A DNA stretch of 64,000 nt from Nymphalis io (GCF_905147045.1 NC_065904.1:1922001-1986000); one strand, 5' to 3'; shown: positions 1 through 12,300, numbered from the stretch's first letter. Made by a program: numbers and translations. Notes: generated by a model from the sequence alone, not told the origin.

Positions 1-151
1 GATGTTATGTCTCTTGTGGCTGTAATTACACTGGCTCACTCACCCTTCAAACCGGAATACAACAATACCAAGTACAGCTGTTTTGCGGTAGAATATCTGA
101 TAAGTGGAGAATACCTGTCCAGACGAGCTTGCACAAAGCTCTACCACCAGT
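1..151 (-). mobile_element. Family B retroposon, 5' half, cut by window edge
   Basis: Matches the 5' half of the roughly 290-bp family B consensus seen many times here, read on the minus strand (CTACCACCAG at the element's 5' end, ACCGGAATACAACAATACC in the middle). The A-tailed 3' half would lie before base 1. The family is non-coding and non-autonomous; its name in repeat libraries is not known to me. Confidence 0.85.
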
Positions 152-1140
152 AAAATATATAATAAAACGTTCTTTATATAAAACTGCTCGGACTATATAC
201 TAATTTAATGTATTTATATAAATTTTGAATAGAATAATAATATACGCAATCACATCAAAGTATATGCAATTTGCTGAGCTGATTGTAACGAAGTCTTTCA
301 AAATAAATAATAGGTCGTTTGACGTACCAATTTCATGTTGCCGGTTGAAGTAACGATCCTCGAATGATGAGTCTGGATCCCAACTCGGTTTATATACTAA
401 ACACCATCAATATTGGCAATGTCAAGGTTGAAATGTAGAATCTGTACGCCTTAAGACCTGTAGCACATTGCATAGTAAACGGCAGCTCGGCTGGATAAAC
501 TCAATACGAAAATTGAACTCTAATAATAATGGACTAAAGTTGATTTTACATATTTCATTTAACAGATAATGATACGGAAATCCAAATTAATAAATGAGAA
601 AGTAAAACCTTCTTATGGTTTATGGATTATTTACTATAAGAAAGTCATAGGTTCGATTCTGTGCTGACCTAACATCAAACTCATTCATAGTACAATTAGG
701 AGAAAGAAGGAAACTTTTTTAAAAATTAATGTAAAAAAGACGTGCATTTATTCTATATACGTATTGCATAATTTTCGAATTAACTGTAACAAAATTGGAA
801 TCCAAACCACTAAAAACTGATGCGTTTTATTGAGCATATTATTGCAGTACTTAACTCAACGTAATAAGTGTCAAATTAGTAGATTTTTTCACACGTAAGT
901 GATAAGAATTACCTTTGAAATTTTTAAATGATACAAAAATAACTGATTTATGGCTTACTCCATAGTTATAAATGAAAATATCATTGCTATGACTAGGGGC
1001 TTATCTTGTTTCAAATACTATCATCTACAAAACTTTTCAAGTGCAGTAATCCACTACAGATTACTAAATATATTCATCTGGAATATTAATATTACCTCAC
1101 AGGGCTTTGCTTATATATATACATATATATACTAACATCG
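152..1140. other. AT-rich sequence, no feature seen
   Basis: No gene or clear repeat is recognised. A short stretch near 650 resembles a tRNA B-box (GGTTCGATTC) but has no supporting A-box. Confidence 0.5.
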
Positions 1141-1530
1141 GGCATCGGGGTTTTAAGAGATCCGAGACGACGCCTTTGTCATCATCGCCGAGCGGGATCA
1201 GCGTAGATGACGTTTCCCTGCCCATTTTAGCTCTGTTGTCTCCTTTTGGACCATTACGGTTTCACAGGAAGAGGCTTCGACCCTCCAAACTGATTCCTAG
1301 CGGAGCATTGCCAACATGATTGCCGCATGTAGAGGTCTGATTCGACTACGCAGACCAGCGTCTCATCCAGGCTGGCGAGGTAGCTCTGATGACACATATA
1401 TTTGACGGCCCCGTAGAGGGCCATCGATCACAAGACACCGGCATAAAGACTTCCTCCCTCGGTCCACCGAGATTAGGCAGCAGTTTCTGCATAGCTCTCG
1501 CTCTCTTCTATCTCTTTCTAGACTCACAGA
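1141..1530 (-). mobile_element. R1-like LINE reverse-transcriptase relic
   Basis: A GC-richer island in AT-rich DNA. On the minus strand it reads LLPNLGGPREE (from about 1483 to 1451) and, in a different frame, MALYGA (1424 to 1407). Both resemble the reverse-transcriptase C-terminal region of R1-clade LINEs (LPNLGGP and RSMALYGAP). Frameshifts and stops break the frame, so this is a dead fragment. The family assignment rests on motif memory and could be wrong; that it is a retroelement relic is more secure. Confidence 0.5.
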
Positions 1531-1990
1531 GACACAAATATTTCATGTGTACCAGTGTGTCTACCTATTTCAAATATAAAAAATAAACAAAATTGATATT
1601 AATAAATTTTACGTTACCAAGAATTAACAAAAGTTAAATATAACGTAACATACAATGAAGACCCGGAATTAATATTGTAAAAGTTTAAAAATAAATACAA
1701 ATTGTAAAGTATATGAAACGATTATATGTTGAACGAACTCGTTTAAATGCGGATTCAATGTTCGTGAACAAGGATTCATGTAAGTGTTGCGTTGAGTTAA
1801 ATAATTTTAGTAAACTGATTTGATGGAACTTTCCTTTTTTTATTTCTGTGAACGTGAAAATATCCGATGGAGTGCAGACTTTAGGGCAGAGCGGAGCTAA
1901 TTCGTACGAAGAGTCAGAAATGTTCTTCATGCAAGTTTGTAAATAGGGCACTGATAGTAAGGACTTACCATTACATATTATATTATCTTA
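1531..1990. other. AT-rich sequence, no feature seen
   Basis: Short spurious open frames only; no recognisable gene or repeat. Confidence 0.5.
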
Positions 1991-1997
1991 ATTTTAT

Positions 1998-2155
1998 GGT
2001 GTCTGTAATTACAGAGGTCCACTCAACCCTTTAAAAATCAACAGCAGCACTGCTGCTCTTTGAAAGTAGAATAAATGAACAGGCATAAGGGACGTAACGT
2101 CTTATTTCTCAAGGTTGGTGGCGCGTTGGAGATATGAGGAATGGTTAATATATCT
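1998..2155. mobile_element. Family B retroposon with inverted 5' half
   Basis: Bases 1998-2070 match the 5' half of family B on the minus strand (TGTCTGTAATTACA, then GAAAGTAGAAT). Bases 2074-2155 match the next part on the plus strand (GGCATAAGGGACGTAACG, AAGGTTGGTGGCGCG). The 5' half is therefore inverted relative to the 3' half, as expected from twin priming during target-primed reverse transcription. The copy is old and its tail is not recognisable. Confidence 0.6.
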
Positions 2156-2289
2156 TAATATAAAGCTTAGAGGTTATTCTCTACTTACGTCAACGCAGAT
2201 TTTTGGATGTCACATGTAGCAAATTTTATATAGCTCATGTAATACTCATGTGTCTCCTCACGATCACTTGTTACAGTTATTCTCACCTC

Positions 2290-2640
2290 TTGTCTGTTGG
2301 TCTATCTTTCTCTTTCTCCTTCTCGGAGTTATTTGACTATCGTGACCCTTTTTACTAGCGAACGGCCAGGCAAACGCGACCAAAACGCCATAGGTGCACA
2401 GTGGAAATTCCCCGCCTACGTACGAAGCGCTTTGAGTCTACATTCATCATTCGCACTGCAAAACTTTGGAATGCTTTGCCTGAGTCCGTATTTCCCGATA
2501 GGTACAATGTTGGTGTCTTTAAATCCAGAGTAAACAGGTTTCTTATAGGCAAGCGTGCTACATCTTAGACCGTGTCGATGCTTAACATCAGGCAAGTCAA
2601 CGGTCAAACACTGGCCTATTAAGAGAAAAAAAAAAAAAAG
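2290..2640 (+). mobile_element. CR1/Jockey-type LINE 3' end
   Basis: An open frame at 2401-2568 encodes the C-terminal tail of a non-LTR reverse transcriptase (RTAKLWNALPESVFP, then FKSRVNRFL, stop TAG at 2566-2568). A short 3' UTR and an A-rich tail follow at 2623-2639. Upstream sequence in the same frame has a stop near 2390, so the copy is 5' truncated and dead. It is a different family from family C, which has a different C-terminus. Confidence 0.8.
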
Positions 2641-3905
2641 AAATTGAGTACGGTTATCTACTACAAAACATGTCGACAATCCCTGGATGAATAAAGTGAA
2701 ACCGGATTTACTTATATATGATACTAAAGTAAGCATCAATCAACAATAAATGTTAGACGGAAGAATGTTGTCACGGAAGTCTGATCGCACCTAAATAATT
2801 TTTTATACCATTTTTTGTGGTACAGTTTTTATTACAAATAGAGCAATACATCATAAATTATTTACAATATTATCAATGGCATTTTGATTTTTTGTCTTAT
2901 ATATGTATCATTATCATATTATAAAATTTTGCGCTCAATGATAATTATTTTTACGTATTTGATCACGACTTGGCAAATAAGTCAAATCCTTATTATTACT
3001 GTTTGAATTACATGTTCGTGTAATTGTGTAGTTATGTTAAAAATATTTCTTATGCTTGATTTCTATTACCAAAATAAACTTTAATTAAAGCAGTGAGGGA
3101 ATTCTAATTAACAAACAGAATTAAACCTTAGTAAGACTGAAACAACTCTATAGAGAATATCTCAAGTCTAAAACTTGCAATAACTTGCAAGTTTTAAACA
3201 AACTTTTAATAAATCAAATAATTTGGAAATGAAGGAAGGGTTGACGTAAAAGATAAAGGTAAAGAAAAGAAAATACAGCGCATATATCTTGCAAAACACG
3301 TAAAACCACCACCACTTAAATACTGGTTAGTATCGGATTTGTCTTCTCTTTGGATTATAAGTCACAAAATAGAGGGCAGTTTAGTCCACACATTCGTGAA
3401 CCAAATGTGACTCGCACAATTGGCTAGTTTCCCTTAAAATTGGCCTCCGTAACCAAAACCAATAGAATAACATCATCATATTTGTGCAGAAGTGATATAT
3501 GTCATTGCCTAGCAACTGATTTATATTTTTCGGGACTTGACTTACAAAATTATAATCACGACCATTTAACGTATAACCTCTTATTAACAATTTGATGAAT
3601 TTGCTCCAAGCTATTGTTTCGTACTTTATGGCTTAAATATAGTAATTATTACTGTACCTGTAAATTACTTCCTGACAAACAAAAATCAAGGATCCATAAT
3701 AAAGGTATGGTTAGTTAGAATCACCAATAATAATCACTTTATACTAGCGGATATAGTTATATTGCTTGATCTTATATTTTACGACTCATTATTTTACATT
3801 TATTAATCGATCATTTTTGAGTTACTAAAGTCACTTCATGCTAAATATTCAATCTTTTAGTAAAAATAAGTACAGTTAAGTATAGTTTAGTAACAGCCTG
3901 TAAAT
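2641..3905. other. AT-rich sequence, no feature seen
   Basis: No coding or clear repeat signal. A local direct repeat of AAACTTGCAA-like words lies near 3170-3195. Confidence 0.5.
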
Positions 3906-4107
3906 AAAAACTTCCCTTTTTCCCCTCCACTTACAACCCGGGTTCCTTCAAACAAGGCGTGAAGAGGCATCTTGCGGGCTGACAAGACGGGAGCGGCTAG
4001 TGCAGAACATTCTTTCCGACTGTACTGGCCGTCGTCGCATTTGGACTCTACTACTACTTACCATCAGGTGAAGTAGTCATTAGCCCTCCCTGAAATATAA
4101 AAAAATG
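3906..4107 (+). mobile_element. Family C LINE 3' end (RT tail and UTR)
   Basis: Matches the end of the family C reverse-transcriptase frame (YNPGSFKQGVKRHLAG-like) and its 3' UTR (GTACTGGCCGTCGTCGC, ACTTACCATCAGGTG), ending in AAAAAAA. Strongly 5' truncated. Compare the longer copies at 11540 and 61196. Confidence 0.8.
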
Positions 4108-4117
4108 TAGCTTATTT

Positions 4118-4300
4118 TTCGCGCTACTCCAATGCGGGTTGTTGGTAACACATGTAGTTGATTTTCCTATCACATGTAGGTTCCCATATAATATTAACAT
4201 TTAACACCAATTAGGCACATGAAAAGGCTGTTTCAGTATTGAACTCGCAACCTTTCTTTCTTCGGTTAAAATCGCGTATCCAAGATCCATCACTGCCCTT
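4118..4300 (-). mobile_element. Metulj-like SINE, old copy
   Basis: A degenerate minus-strand copy: CTCCAATGCGGGTTG, a GGCACATGAAAA-like segment, then a decayed tRNA-like head. The 3' end (GTAACAGCC side) is missing. Confidence 0.6.
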
Positions 4301-5430
4301 CAATTTGAATATTTCAACATGACTGATAGTCAAAGTAACTTCAGAACTTAAATGTCATTCTGATTAGAAATATATTTGAATGGTAACTCTTCTGTCTGTC
4401 ATTATTTTTTGAAAATAAATTTCGAAGTTAATTAAATACTAAAACCTCGCTTGATTTTACCTTGCGTAGTAAATAATTCAATCGTGTGTCAGTGTAGTAC
4501 TAATTCCTAATCCATTGTTGCTCCCACGCGTATGTCAAGGATGCTGTGAATCATTTAGGAAGTTTGGGTTGTTCTATGTTCATATTTCATTGTCAACTGA
4601 TATCTAACTTCGGCTTTATCTATGTTTTAACTGACATCAAATAAGAATGAGGTTCTCATTTCGTTTTTATACAATTTTTATATATACGATTTTGATAATT
4701 ATTCCCTTGGTTTCAGTACAGCCAATTGTTATTTTGAGATTTAAAATATAACAAATCGAATAATAACTATAAAACACACCGAAGAATATAAAAATCTAAC
4801 AATTATTGTCATTTAAAAAAATTGGCTGTAATTGTCATTGGCCTATTTTAATTAAAAAAAAAAACTTAAACTGCTTGTACCAATATTTCGATTAACAGAC
4901 AACACAGGACGTTTTATTTATGCATGCATATACATAAGACAAAGATCCGTAAGAACGGAATAGATATGTTATTGTATTCTCAATGTCAGATCTAACAGAG
5001 AAAGGAGGAAAAACAAAAAAAAATGATATAAATTTGTATTTATCATATTTTATCTGTCTATGAAAATGTTGAAGCATTTTTGACCAATAACAGATAATAT
5101 AATCTATTTATGTATGTATTAACACAAAGTTATAGAATTAACGCCGTTCTCATAGTTTCCAATATCACATTATGGAGTATCGCTAAAAATGACTCGATTC
5201 TAAATCCATATCGAGTTTAACGATAAAGGCGTGTTATTAATATTCCAACTTAAAACAAAGCATATAGAATTTTATAAATACTTTCGAATTAAATTATTAT
5301 CCCTTATTTCTGACACCAAGAAGGTTAACAAATAGAAGTATCCGTAAGAACGTAAAAAACATATTACAATTAAAACTTTAACTTCGCTCTTGACAATAAG
5401 TACCACCGCTCTTAGATCTCATTTCACGTC
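4301..5430. other. AT-rich sequence, no feature seen
   Basis: No gene or repeat is recognised. Confidence 0.5.
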
Positions 5431-5437
5431 ACTTAAC

Positions 5438-5560
5438 TTGGTGGTATATTGTTGTGTTCCGTGGTGGCGTATTGGCGACGGAATGGTTAATTTTTCTTAC
5501 ATCGCCAATATCATGGGCGGTGGTGATCACTTAGCATCAGGTCGCCTATTTAACGAGCCC
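5438..5560 (+). mobile_element. Family B retroposon, degraded
   Basis: Plus-strand remnants of the central and 3' parts: TTGTTGTGTTCC, GGTGGCGTATTGGCGACG, then a decayed GATCACTTAGCATCAGGT segment. Internal deletions. Confidence 0.55.
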
Positions 5561-5654
5561 AACTACCTATTTCAGAAAATAAAAACTGGTACTATGAGAA
5601 ATGATAAATATTCTATAGCATATGGCAATACAGCAATAATCTAGTAAACTAAAA

Positions 5655-5720
5655 TGTGTCACTTGTGTCTGTATACACGGGCACATACCCATCAAACCGG
5701 AATATAACACTCCTGTATAT
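5655..5720 (-). mobile_element. Family B retroposon fragment
   Basis: Short remnant resembling ACTTGTGTCTGTA and ATCAAACCGGAATATAACA of the minus-strand consensus. Confidence 0.45.
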
Positions 5721-5984
5721 ATTATATATAAGTTTAAAAGCGTGGAGTTAGTACTTGTTAACTTTTAGGCAGGATATATGTATAAATTTAATTGACATCA
5801 CTTTGTATTTGATATGTTGGAAGAGAGTAACTCCTGAATTTCTTGGTTGTTCTTCTCGGTACATACATTCCAAATTGGTGCTTTTATATTTAATATATTT
5901 CTGTAAAATGACAATCCAAAAGTGTTTGTATAGGTACATATACCGCTGTACGACCGTTATTTCTGCTTTGTTGCGCTACCATTT

Positions 5985-6595
5985 GGGGAAAAAATGGAAA
6001 AGAGACGTGAAGCGAGCGACGTATTGCCAGGATAGGGAAGGGAAAAGTGTGGAGGCGTGTTTCCCCAAGTGGTTGCCAAAAGGAAAAAAAAAACTGACCC
6101 GCCACCCACCTTCCGGTCACCAACCGGCACCCCGGTCCACCCCGAGATTATGCGTGGCCTGGTGGGGGAGCCTCGCGAATTGTTTAGGCACGCTCGAGCC
6201 CCTGTAGTATGCCACGGGCGGCTAGCGAAACAGCCGTTTCTTCGGGTCTCCCTGTCCGGCAAGTCGATACAATTTTCCCCGGCATTAATTCAACAGCCGT
6301 CTCCATTGGACCAACACCCATCGCGTCAATGCTCGCGGCACTGGCTGTACGCTGGCTGACGTCGAAACGCGGCTGCAAGCCACTTCACGAGTTTTTCAAC
6401 ATGCGTATGGTAACAAGCCAGGCGGATGTTTAACGTCCTACCACCAGATGAGCAGATGGTCGCTCAAATATCCCTTAGTCGCCTCTTACAACACCCATGG
6501 GAAAGAGAGGGGCAGTGAAATGTATTTTTTTCCGTCACTGCACGGATAAACGCTGATGACGATGTCAAGGCCACTAAGACCAATATAACCTTCAA
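5985..6595. mobile_element. GC-rich retroelement-like island
   Basis: About 600 bp much richer in G and C than its surroundings, with overlapping open frames on both strands but no recognisable protein. It includes TTAGTCGCCTCTTACAACAC followed by CCATGGGAA, a word I associate with untranslated regions of lepidopteran LINEs. Most likely a LINE UTR or dead fragment; orientation and family unresolved. An unrecognised exon is less likely because no splice-bounded frame resembles a known domain. Confidence 0.4.
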
Positions 6596-6599
6596 TAAA

Positions 6600-8731
6600 T
6601 AACATAAGCAAAGTTGCGGCATTATTGTATTTGTATAATATATTTAGCAAGTTTAACATTTAGATGAATGGTATTTGAATAAAAATGGGCGCGTCTCCGT
6701 TTTTATATAACCGGATTTATCTTTGACGTATAATATGTCCGTAATAGTTATAGTTTCATACAATTGATAATTACAAATTTTTTCTCGTAAACATTGATTT
6801 CATTTGAGAGAAAGTGTAACTACAAAGTTACTTGCCGGCTTAAAAGTCAAAAATCAAAACGGAAGCATTACACTTACTTCTTATTATATTGTCAAAAAAA
6901 CTTTCCGCCGGTTCGAAAAGAAACACCACAGTCCTGAAAAAAACCAGCGAAAGAAACTCAGCAGGATTTCTCTTTTTTTATCTTTTTTTCTAACAATTAT
7001 TTTTAAAATTCAAATATTTATATTTCTATTAGAAACGGCCTCGATCATTTAATTCCCAATGTGTGTTATCACCGAATTCGTTACTTTTATAATATCCTTT
7101 AACACACAAATGTTTCTCTTAACGTTTTTTTTTTAATTTCTTAATTGAATAATTTTGTTCTTCTCAGTAAATCTATCCTAACCGGTTATAAATAAGAACG
7201 CGCCTAAAGGTAGCATAATTTCAGATTTTACTTGCCTCTCTTGACTCGCGATCTCATTTCTATACTTTTCAATCTAACGCCCGGTACTTTTATTATATAC
7301 GTTTAAAAAAAAAACGTGTTGCGCATATTTTATAAAGTATTCTGAACAATATGGTACATAGTTCTTTTAACTTAAATATGATAATGAATACAAGGCGCTG
7401 TCAAAATTTTTTCCACTCTTCTCGTCGCAACAGCGCTGCAGCGCAGCGCTGCTTTAAGAAACAAAGATGTTCGAGGGATGGATGACGTGTGATAGATGTT
7501 ACTTTTTGCGAAAATAAAATATACTAAGCGCCAAAAGCTATTTATTGTTATAAAAATAAAACGTAGGGGTTTCATTAAAATACCCGAGAAGCAACCCTCG
7601 TTATTTGTAAATATAATTCATTATCCAGCTTTTGAAATGAAAGAAATGTAAATATTAAAAGATATTTCGTATTTTATCTGTTGAGATATTATTTTATGTT
7701 TCTGAACTGATAAAATACTTGAAAATAAAATATAATTATATATACAATACTTTATTTTTAACTTTGAATTGGTCTTACCCTGCAATATCATACAAAAGAT
7801 TAGCAATATTTCTTTATACCCCATCTTAAATCCTGTTATGGTGATTCAACAGTCAAATAGATTCAACCCTGAAGAAGAACTTAGACTAAGTATTATAAAA
7901 TAAAAGAAGTGCTTTAGATGGCAAGTAGATGGACAATTATATGGCAATTATTTTGGGGGGCGGTACGTATAGAAAAGTATCGTATATCCTTCATTTCGGT
8001 TCCAGCTTGCTTTATACCCAATTTAATTAAATTCAATTCAGTGTCTTAACCTTAAAAGCCAGACAGAAAGTCAGACTTACTTTCTCATTTATAATATCAT
8101 ATATCACAGTTCCGATTTGAATATACTTATTCCTAATGTAGCGGTTATAAGACTTATATACAAAATAATATATACTAAATTAAAAACCATTAACATTTTG
8201 TTTTAGATTCGCACCACGACGAAGCTATTTTAAAATAAATCCAACAATCTAACTTGTCTAATTCTTTTATTTTTATTTTATATTCAAACTGGTTAATTGT
8301 CTTATGTTATTTATGGTTCTTTTATCTACATAATTCGATAATATATATATATATAAATAAAATAAACAAAACAGTGTCGTTTTTTTTAATAAATTCCAAT
8401 AGCAATATATCATATTTTCAAAAGATTAAATCATCTAATTAAATAAATGGGTATGTGGGTGCATTTATGCATTACTTGCTAACACGCAGAACATCCTTCC
8501 ATATCTTAATGGACAGATAGACAGACAAATCGAATTAACTTTACGTTTTAATGCCTATGAATAATTCATAACGCTAATATTGATTACGCTGTTAAATATT
8601 AATCTCGGAAATGCCTTTAACCGACTTAGATTAGGAAGAGTGTAGTGTGTTTTGTTCGTTTATATACATCTTAAAAGTTCTTTATTATAGTTTATTTCGT
8701 CCAATTATTATTTTTTGTGAATGAATGAATT
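6600..8731. other. AT-rich sequence with one weak LINE-like scrap
   Basis: Mostly featureless. Bases 6895-6970 (CGGTTCGAAAAGAAACACC, GCGAAAGAAACTCAGCAGG) resemble a word common near lepidopteran LINE 3' ends (ACCGGCAAGAAACTCAG). A CAGCGCTGCAGCGCAGCGCTG near-palindrome begins about 7430. A TA microsatellite lies at about 8339-8356. Confidence 0.4.
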
Positions 8732-9017
8732 TTACTATACTATTTTACGAGACACAAGAATGCTATTTATCATTTCATTTATAAGTGCTTTTTCTGTTTG
8801 TAGTTCAACTAGTGCTTGTCAATGTAAGAAATCAAATTCTACCTTGAAATTAGACTCGTCACGCCCAAAGAAGTTTTACTTAAATTTTTTTTTAAATTAC
8901 ATGATATTAAAATAATCAATAATAATTAAAAATGCGAAAAGTTGAGTTATGCTGTATAAAAAGCCAGTCGTGATATGTATTCGAAATTTGAATTCAAACG
9001 TGCTTAGTATACATTCT
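8732..9017 (+). repeat. Unclassified dispersed repeat, copy 1
   Basis: About 285 bp that recurs at 14337-14660 in the same orientation. Shared blocks include CTATTTTACGAGACACAAGA, TAAGTGCTTTTTCTGTTTGT, CGCCCAAAGAAGTTTTACTT and ATTTGAATTCAAACGTGCTT. A 64-codon frame (8721-8915) in this copy is not conserved in the other, so it is not treated as coding. Confidence 0.75.
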
Positions 9018-9860
9018 ATTGTACACTATGAGTTAAAATTATGCGAGATAAGTGCAAAAACAATCGTTAATAAATTTCAGGACGTAATTGTTTTTTTTAA
9101 TTTAACATTAAGTTAAGGTCGTATATCCAATACATTAATTTATTTATCGATTTATCTATTGATATCAATTGTAATATTGATACACCACAGCGATTTCGGT
9201 AGCAGCGGCCATTTTCAAAGGAGACTAGCCATTTTCGCTAAAGATATTACGCTGCAAAAGCGCAAACATAGCGAACGCTATATTCCTAGGTTTTTATAAT
9301 CAGTTCAAGCGAAGCTCCAATGTATTTCCTTGCATTTGATGGCATGGAAATGTAAAGACAAATGATATCCCGAGTCCAGGCCGCTATTATTTTTTTTTCG
9401 AAAAACCCAATATTTTTTATTTTAATTACCCAGAACCAGGATTTGCGGAACAAACGAGACATTCAATATAAAAGCGACAAAGTCGATTTTTATAATTATT
9501 ATTTAACAACGGAATCCTAATAATAAATATAATATAATATTGTCTAGATTTCTATTAAACCTATGAACCTAGTAATTACGGAGTCGACATCTATTCTCAA
9601 ATAGATAAGTAATCAAATTATAAGAATGAACTTCATTATACACAAAGAAGGAGTTTGTTTGAAGTAAATTATGTATGTCAGTCAACTTGAATTACTCCTA
9701 TTATACTCGGTCGAGATTAGCATATATTACTCAACTATGGAGCTCAGATTATAACAATTTATCTTTTGCTTTTATGACATATTACTTGCGACAATACAAA
9801 TAAAATTCAGTATACCTTAGCTTAGCACAGCATAGCTTAGCATTTAAAGTAAAGTATATA
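9018..9860. other. AT-rich sequence, no feature seen
   Basis: No gene. A small CTTAGCA-rich imperfect tandem (TTAGCTTAGCACAGCATAGC) lies near 9818-9845. Confidence 0.5.
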
Positions 9861-9866
9861 AGTAAT

Positions 9867-10059
9867 CTGTGAATGTACCACTGCTGGGTTATGCGTACTG
9901 TCCCTTTGAGGAGAATGCAGGTTATCGATGTTTTCCTCAACGGTGAAGCACGAGATGAATTATAAGCACGAATTAAGGAAATGAAAATTTTTGTCCGAGT
10001 TTGAACCCGCGTTCATGGGATAAGATTCACACGTCCTGATCAGTGGGACATCTCGGCTT
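9867..10059 (-). mobile_element. Metulj-like SINE, internally deleted
   Basis: Minus-strand copy: ATCTGTGAATGTACCACTGC at the 3' end, then a jump straight to GATGTTTTCCTCAACGGTGA, ending with a decayed tRNA-like head (GGACATCTCGGC). The middle of the body is missing. Confidence 0.75.
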
Positions 10060-10685
10060 TAGTAAGCTTTTTGAAAATATTTAAGAAATCATCATTAATA
10101 TATAATCAAAACAAATTTCTTAGTTATAAAATTAATTATAATTCGAAAAATGCAGTAAGATTTTCACTTTATGTTATAGTATTCCACATAAAGCGCTTAA
10201 ACGTGCAAAACGTTTTGCGCAATTTCAAGCGCTGTGTGTAAAACACAAAGAAAAAAAAATAAATCACGTAATGCTATATTTTCAAAAGCTTGAATAAGAC
10301 GATCTTTAGTTTGAATATTTGAACTGAACAAAGGTGGATAGTATTGATGACTTGTGCGCTGTTTTTCAATAAGGGTTACATTTTAAAAGTAGTTTAACTG
10401 CGCAAATAACAAAAACCCGGACTTTTATTTTCATTAAGTAGGTAAAAATAGAAATATTTTGTTGCTGAACTATAAAACGTTACTTATGACACTTTATATA
10501 AATGATACAATATATTATATATATATATATTATGTATTTACAATATAACTATTACTAAAACAGAACTTGTACAAGTTTTGTAACAGCTATTAAAGTTGAC
10601 ACGAAGATCGTTCCTAAAACATGTGGGTTATTATCTCCAACAAAGATATTCTCAAAACACAAAGACAATTAGATGCTTACTCGTT
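10060..10685. other. AT-rich sequence, no feature seen
   Basis: TA-rich microsatellite at about 10505-10540; otherwise nothing recognised. Confidence 0.5.
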
Positions 10686-10687
10686 CG

Positions 10688-10893
10688 GAAAACTCATGAC
10701 TTACTTTGATATGATATAATATTATATACAAGGTATATATATAATATACTATATATATACTATTTTGATATGGGTATTCTTCAAATGTTATAATTATTAT
10801 GGTTAATGTCGCATATTACTTTCTGACATTTCACGATCGTTTTCTGCGGTAAGTTTCGAGTTTCTTCTTACAAAATACTACTACTGTTATCTA
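10688..10893 (+). mobile_element. MITE copy, 5' half eroded by TA expansion
   Basis: Shares TTATGGTTAATGTCGCATAT, TTCTGACATTTCACGA and TTTTCTGCGGTAAGTTTCGA with copies at 22938 and 30508. The 5' terminal repeat is poorly preserved (AAACTCATGACTTACT), and TA-rich DNA occupies 10715-10765. The 3' terminus reads TTCTTCTTACAAAATA. Confidence 0.65.
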
Positions 10894-10939
10894 TTATAAT
10901 ATAAATACATATATAACCCTGTTAATATATAATTATATA

Positions 10940-10980
10940 TAACCCTGACCCGGCAAACGTTGTTCTGCCATATAAATTAT
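10940..10980 (+). repeat. Fragment of lepidopteran 'CCCGGC' repeat
   Basis: GACCCGGCAAACGTTGTTCT is a word found at one end of a widespread lepidopteran interspersed repeat; class uncertain. Possibly the same family as 59048, 31250 and 63826. Confidence 0.4.
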
Positions 10981-11539
10981 ATCTGCTGAATGTTTTGCTT
11001 TTTAAATAATAAGTAACAAATTTATTGTAAGTATGTGGGGATGGAATCTATGACAGAAAAAGGAAAAAAGCGCTGTAGACGATGACCGCCGATAAAAACA
11101 TAAAAACACCAACCATTCATTTTCTCAATTCAATGTATTTCATTAATGTAACGGAAATATTCATTGTTTGATTAAAAGTTAAATGTAAAGTGAAAAAAGT
11201 AATATATTTTAATCCTAAAGTAGTTAATTAATTTCAAAGAGCAATTGAGTGTTGTAGTGTATATTTTTTGTCAGTCCGTCTTTAGCCAACACAAATAAGC
11301 TCGATGGTTTGCCTGATAAACATGGTGTACCCAAATCTAAGCCACTAACGGACATCGTTTGGCCTTACGACTTATTGATTGTCATTATAAATAATATGCA
11401 TAAAACACCACCATGCAAATTTTTTCATGCGTTTACTTATTATTGTTTTCTTAGGTTCTGTCTACGGATTTTGTGTGTGAATTGTGGCTCATCGTACATT
11501 CTTACAACTTATGTGTTTTCCTTTTAATATTGGTAAATG

Positions 11540-12150
11540 GTCACCGCCACAACAACTGTGCCTGTTATACAAAACACAGGTACGGTCTTGCATTGAATAT
11601 TGCTCGCACCTTTGGGATGCCTCCGCTAAGTACCTACTGGAAGCCTTGGACCGGTTGTAGCGACGTGCAGTACGCATTATTGGCGACGTAAAGGTCACAA
11701 ACACCCTTGAACCTTTACAATTGCGTCGCGAGATAGCAGCACTGAGCGCTTTCTATCGACTGTATCACGGCGAGTGCTATGAGGAATTATTCTCTCTAAT
11801 TCCTGCTTCCCCCTTCCTTCTTAAGTCCACGCGAGCTGGTTCTCGATGTCACCGCCTAACTGTGACATCAATTCCATCGCGCACAAAGAAATTTGGCAAC
11901 TCCTTTCTTTGTCGCACTACCAAAAAATGGAATTCCTTACCAGCTCACGTGTTCCCCTCCTCTTACAACCCGGGTTCCTTCAAACGAGGCGTGAAGAGGC
12001 ATCTTGCGGGCCGGCAAGGTGGTGACGGCTAGTACAGAACATTCTTCCCGACTGTACTGGCCGTCGTCGCGTTTGGTCTCTACTACCACTTACCATCAGG
12101 TGGAGTAGAGTCATTTGCCATCCCGGACATATAAAAAAAAAAAAAATAAT
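11540..12150 (+). mobile_element. Family C LINE 3' end, longest copy
   Basis: This copy best shows what family C is. One frame reads LYKTQVRSCIEYCSHLWD, then a single in-frame TAG near 11659, then RRAVRIIGDV, and continues as an open frame at 11721-12032 with AALSAFYRLYHGECYEELF, KWNSLPAHVFPSSYNPGSF and KRHLAGRQGGDG. This is the C-terminal region of a CR1/Jockey-type non-LTR reverse transcriptase. A 3' UTR and an A-rich tail follow to about 12145. It is 5' truncated and lacks the RT core. Confidence 0.88.
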
Positions 12151-12177
12151 ATACATTGGCACTATAAAAAATGACGA

Positions 12178-12300
12178 ATGCGCCACCAACCTTGGGAACT
12201 AAATTGTCCCTTGTGCCTGTAGGTAAGCTGGCTCCATCGCCCTTTAAGCCGGAACACTAACTTTAGCGGTAAAATATGTGATAAACATAGTACATACGAA
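12178..12300 (-). mobile_element. Family B retroposon, partial
   Basis: GCGCCACCAACCTTGGGAAC, CCCTTGTGCCTGTAG and a decayed 5' half (GCGGTAAAATATGTGA). The A-tailed 3' third is missing. It lies just downstream of the family C tail. Confidence 0.75.

Noticed and set aside
645..690. GGTTCGATTC B-box-like word as a tRNA or SINE
   Set aside because: No A-box at the proper distance and no similarity to SINE families F, H or Metulj around it.
5755..6207. 150-codon frame
   Set aside because: It runs through AT-rich DNA into a GC-rich repeat island, with no domain, splice signals or homology recognised.
7430..7455. GCGCTGCAGCGCAGCGCTGC near-palindrome as a regulatory site
   Set aside because: Isolated, with no gene nearby and no second copy; likely chance or a repeat remnant.
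8721..8915. 64-codon frame with a hydrophobic start and several cysteines as a small secreted peptide
   Set aside because: The homologous copy at 14337 has stops and an indel in this frame, so coding is not conserved.
11721..12032. 103-codon frame as a host gene
   Set aside because: It is the C-terminal tail of the family C reverse transcriptase; the same frame recurs at 61243 and, in reverse, at 24.5 and 30.9 kb.
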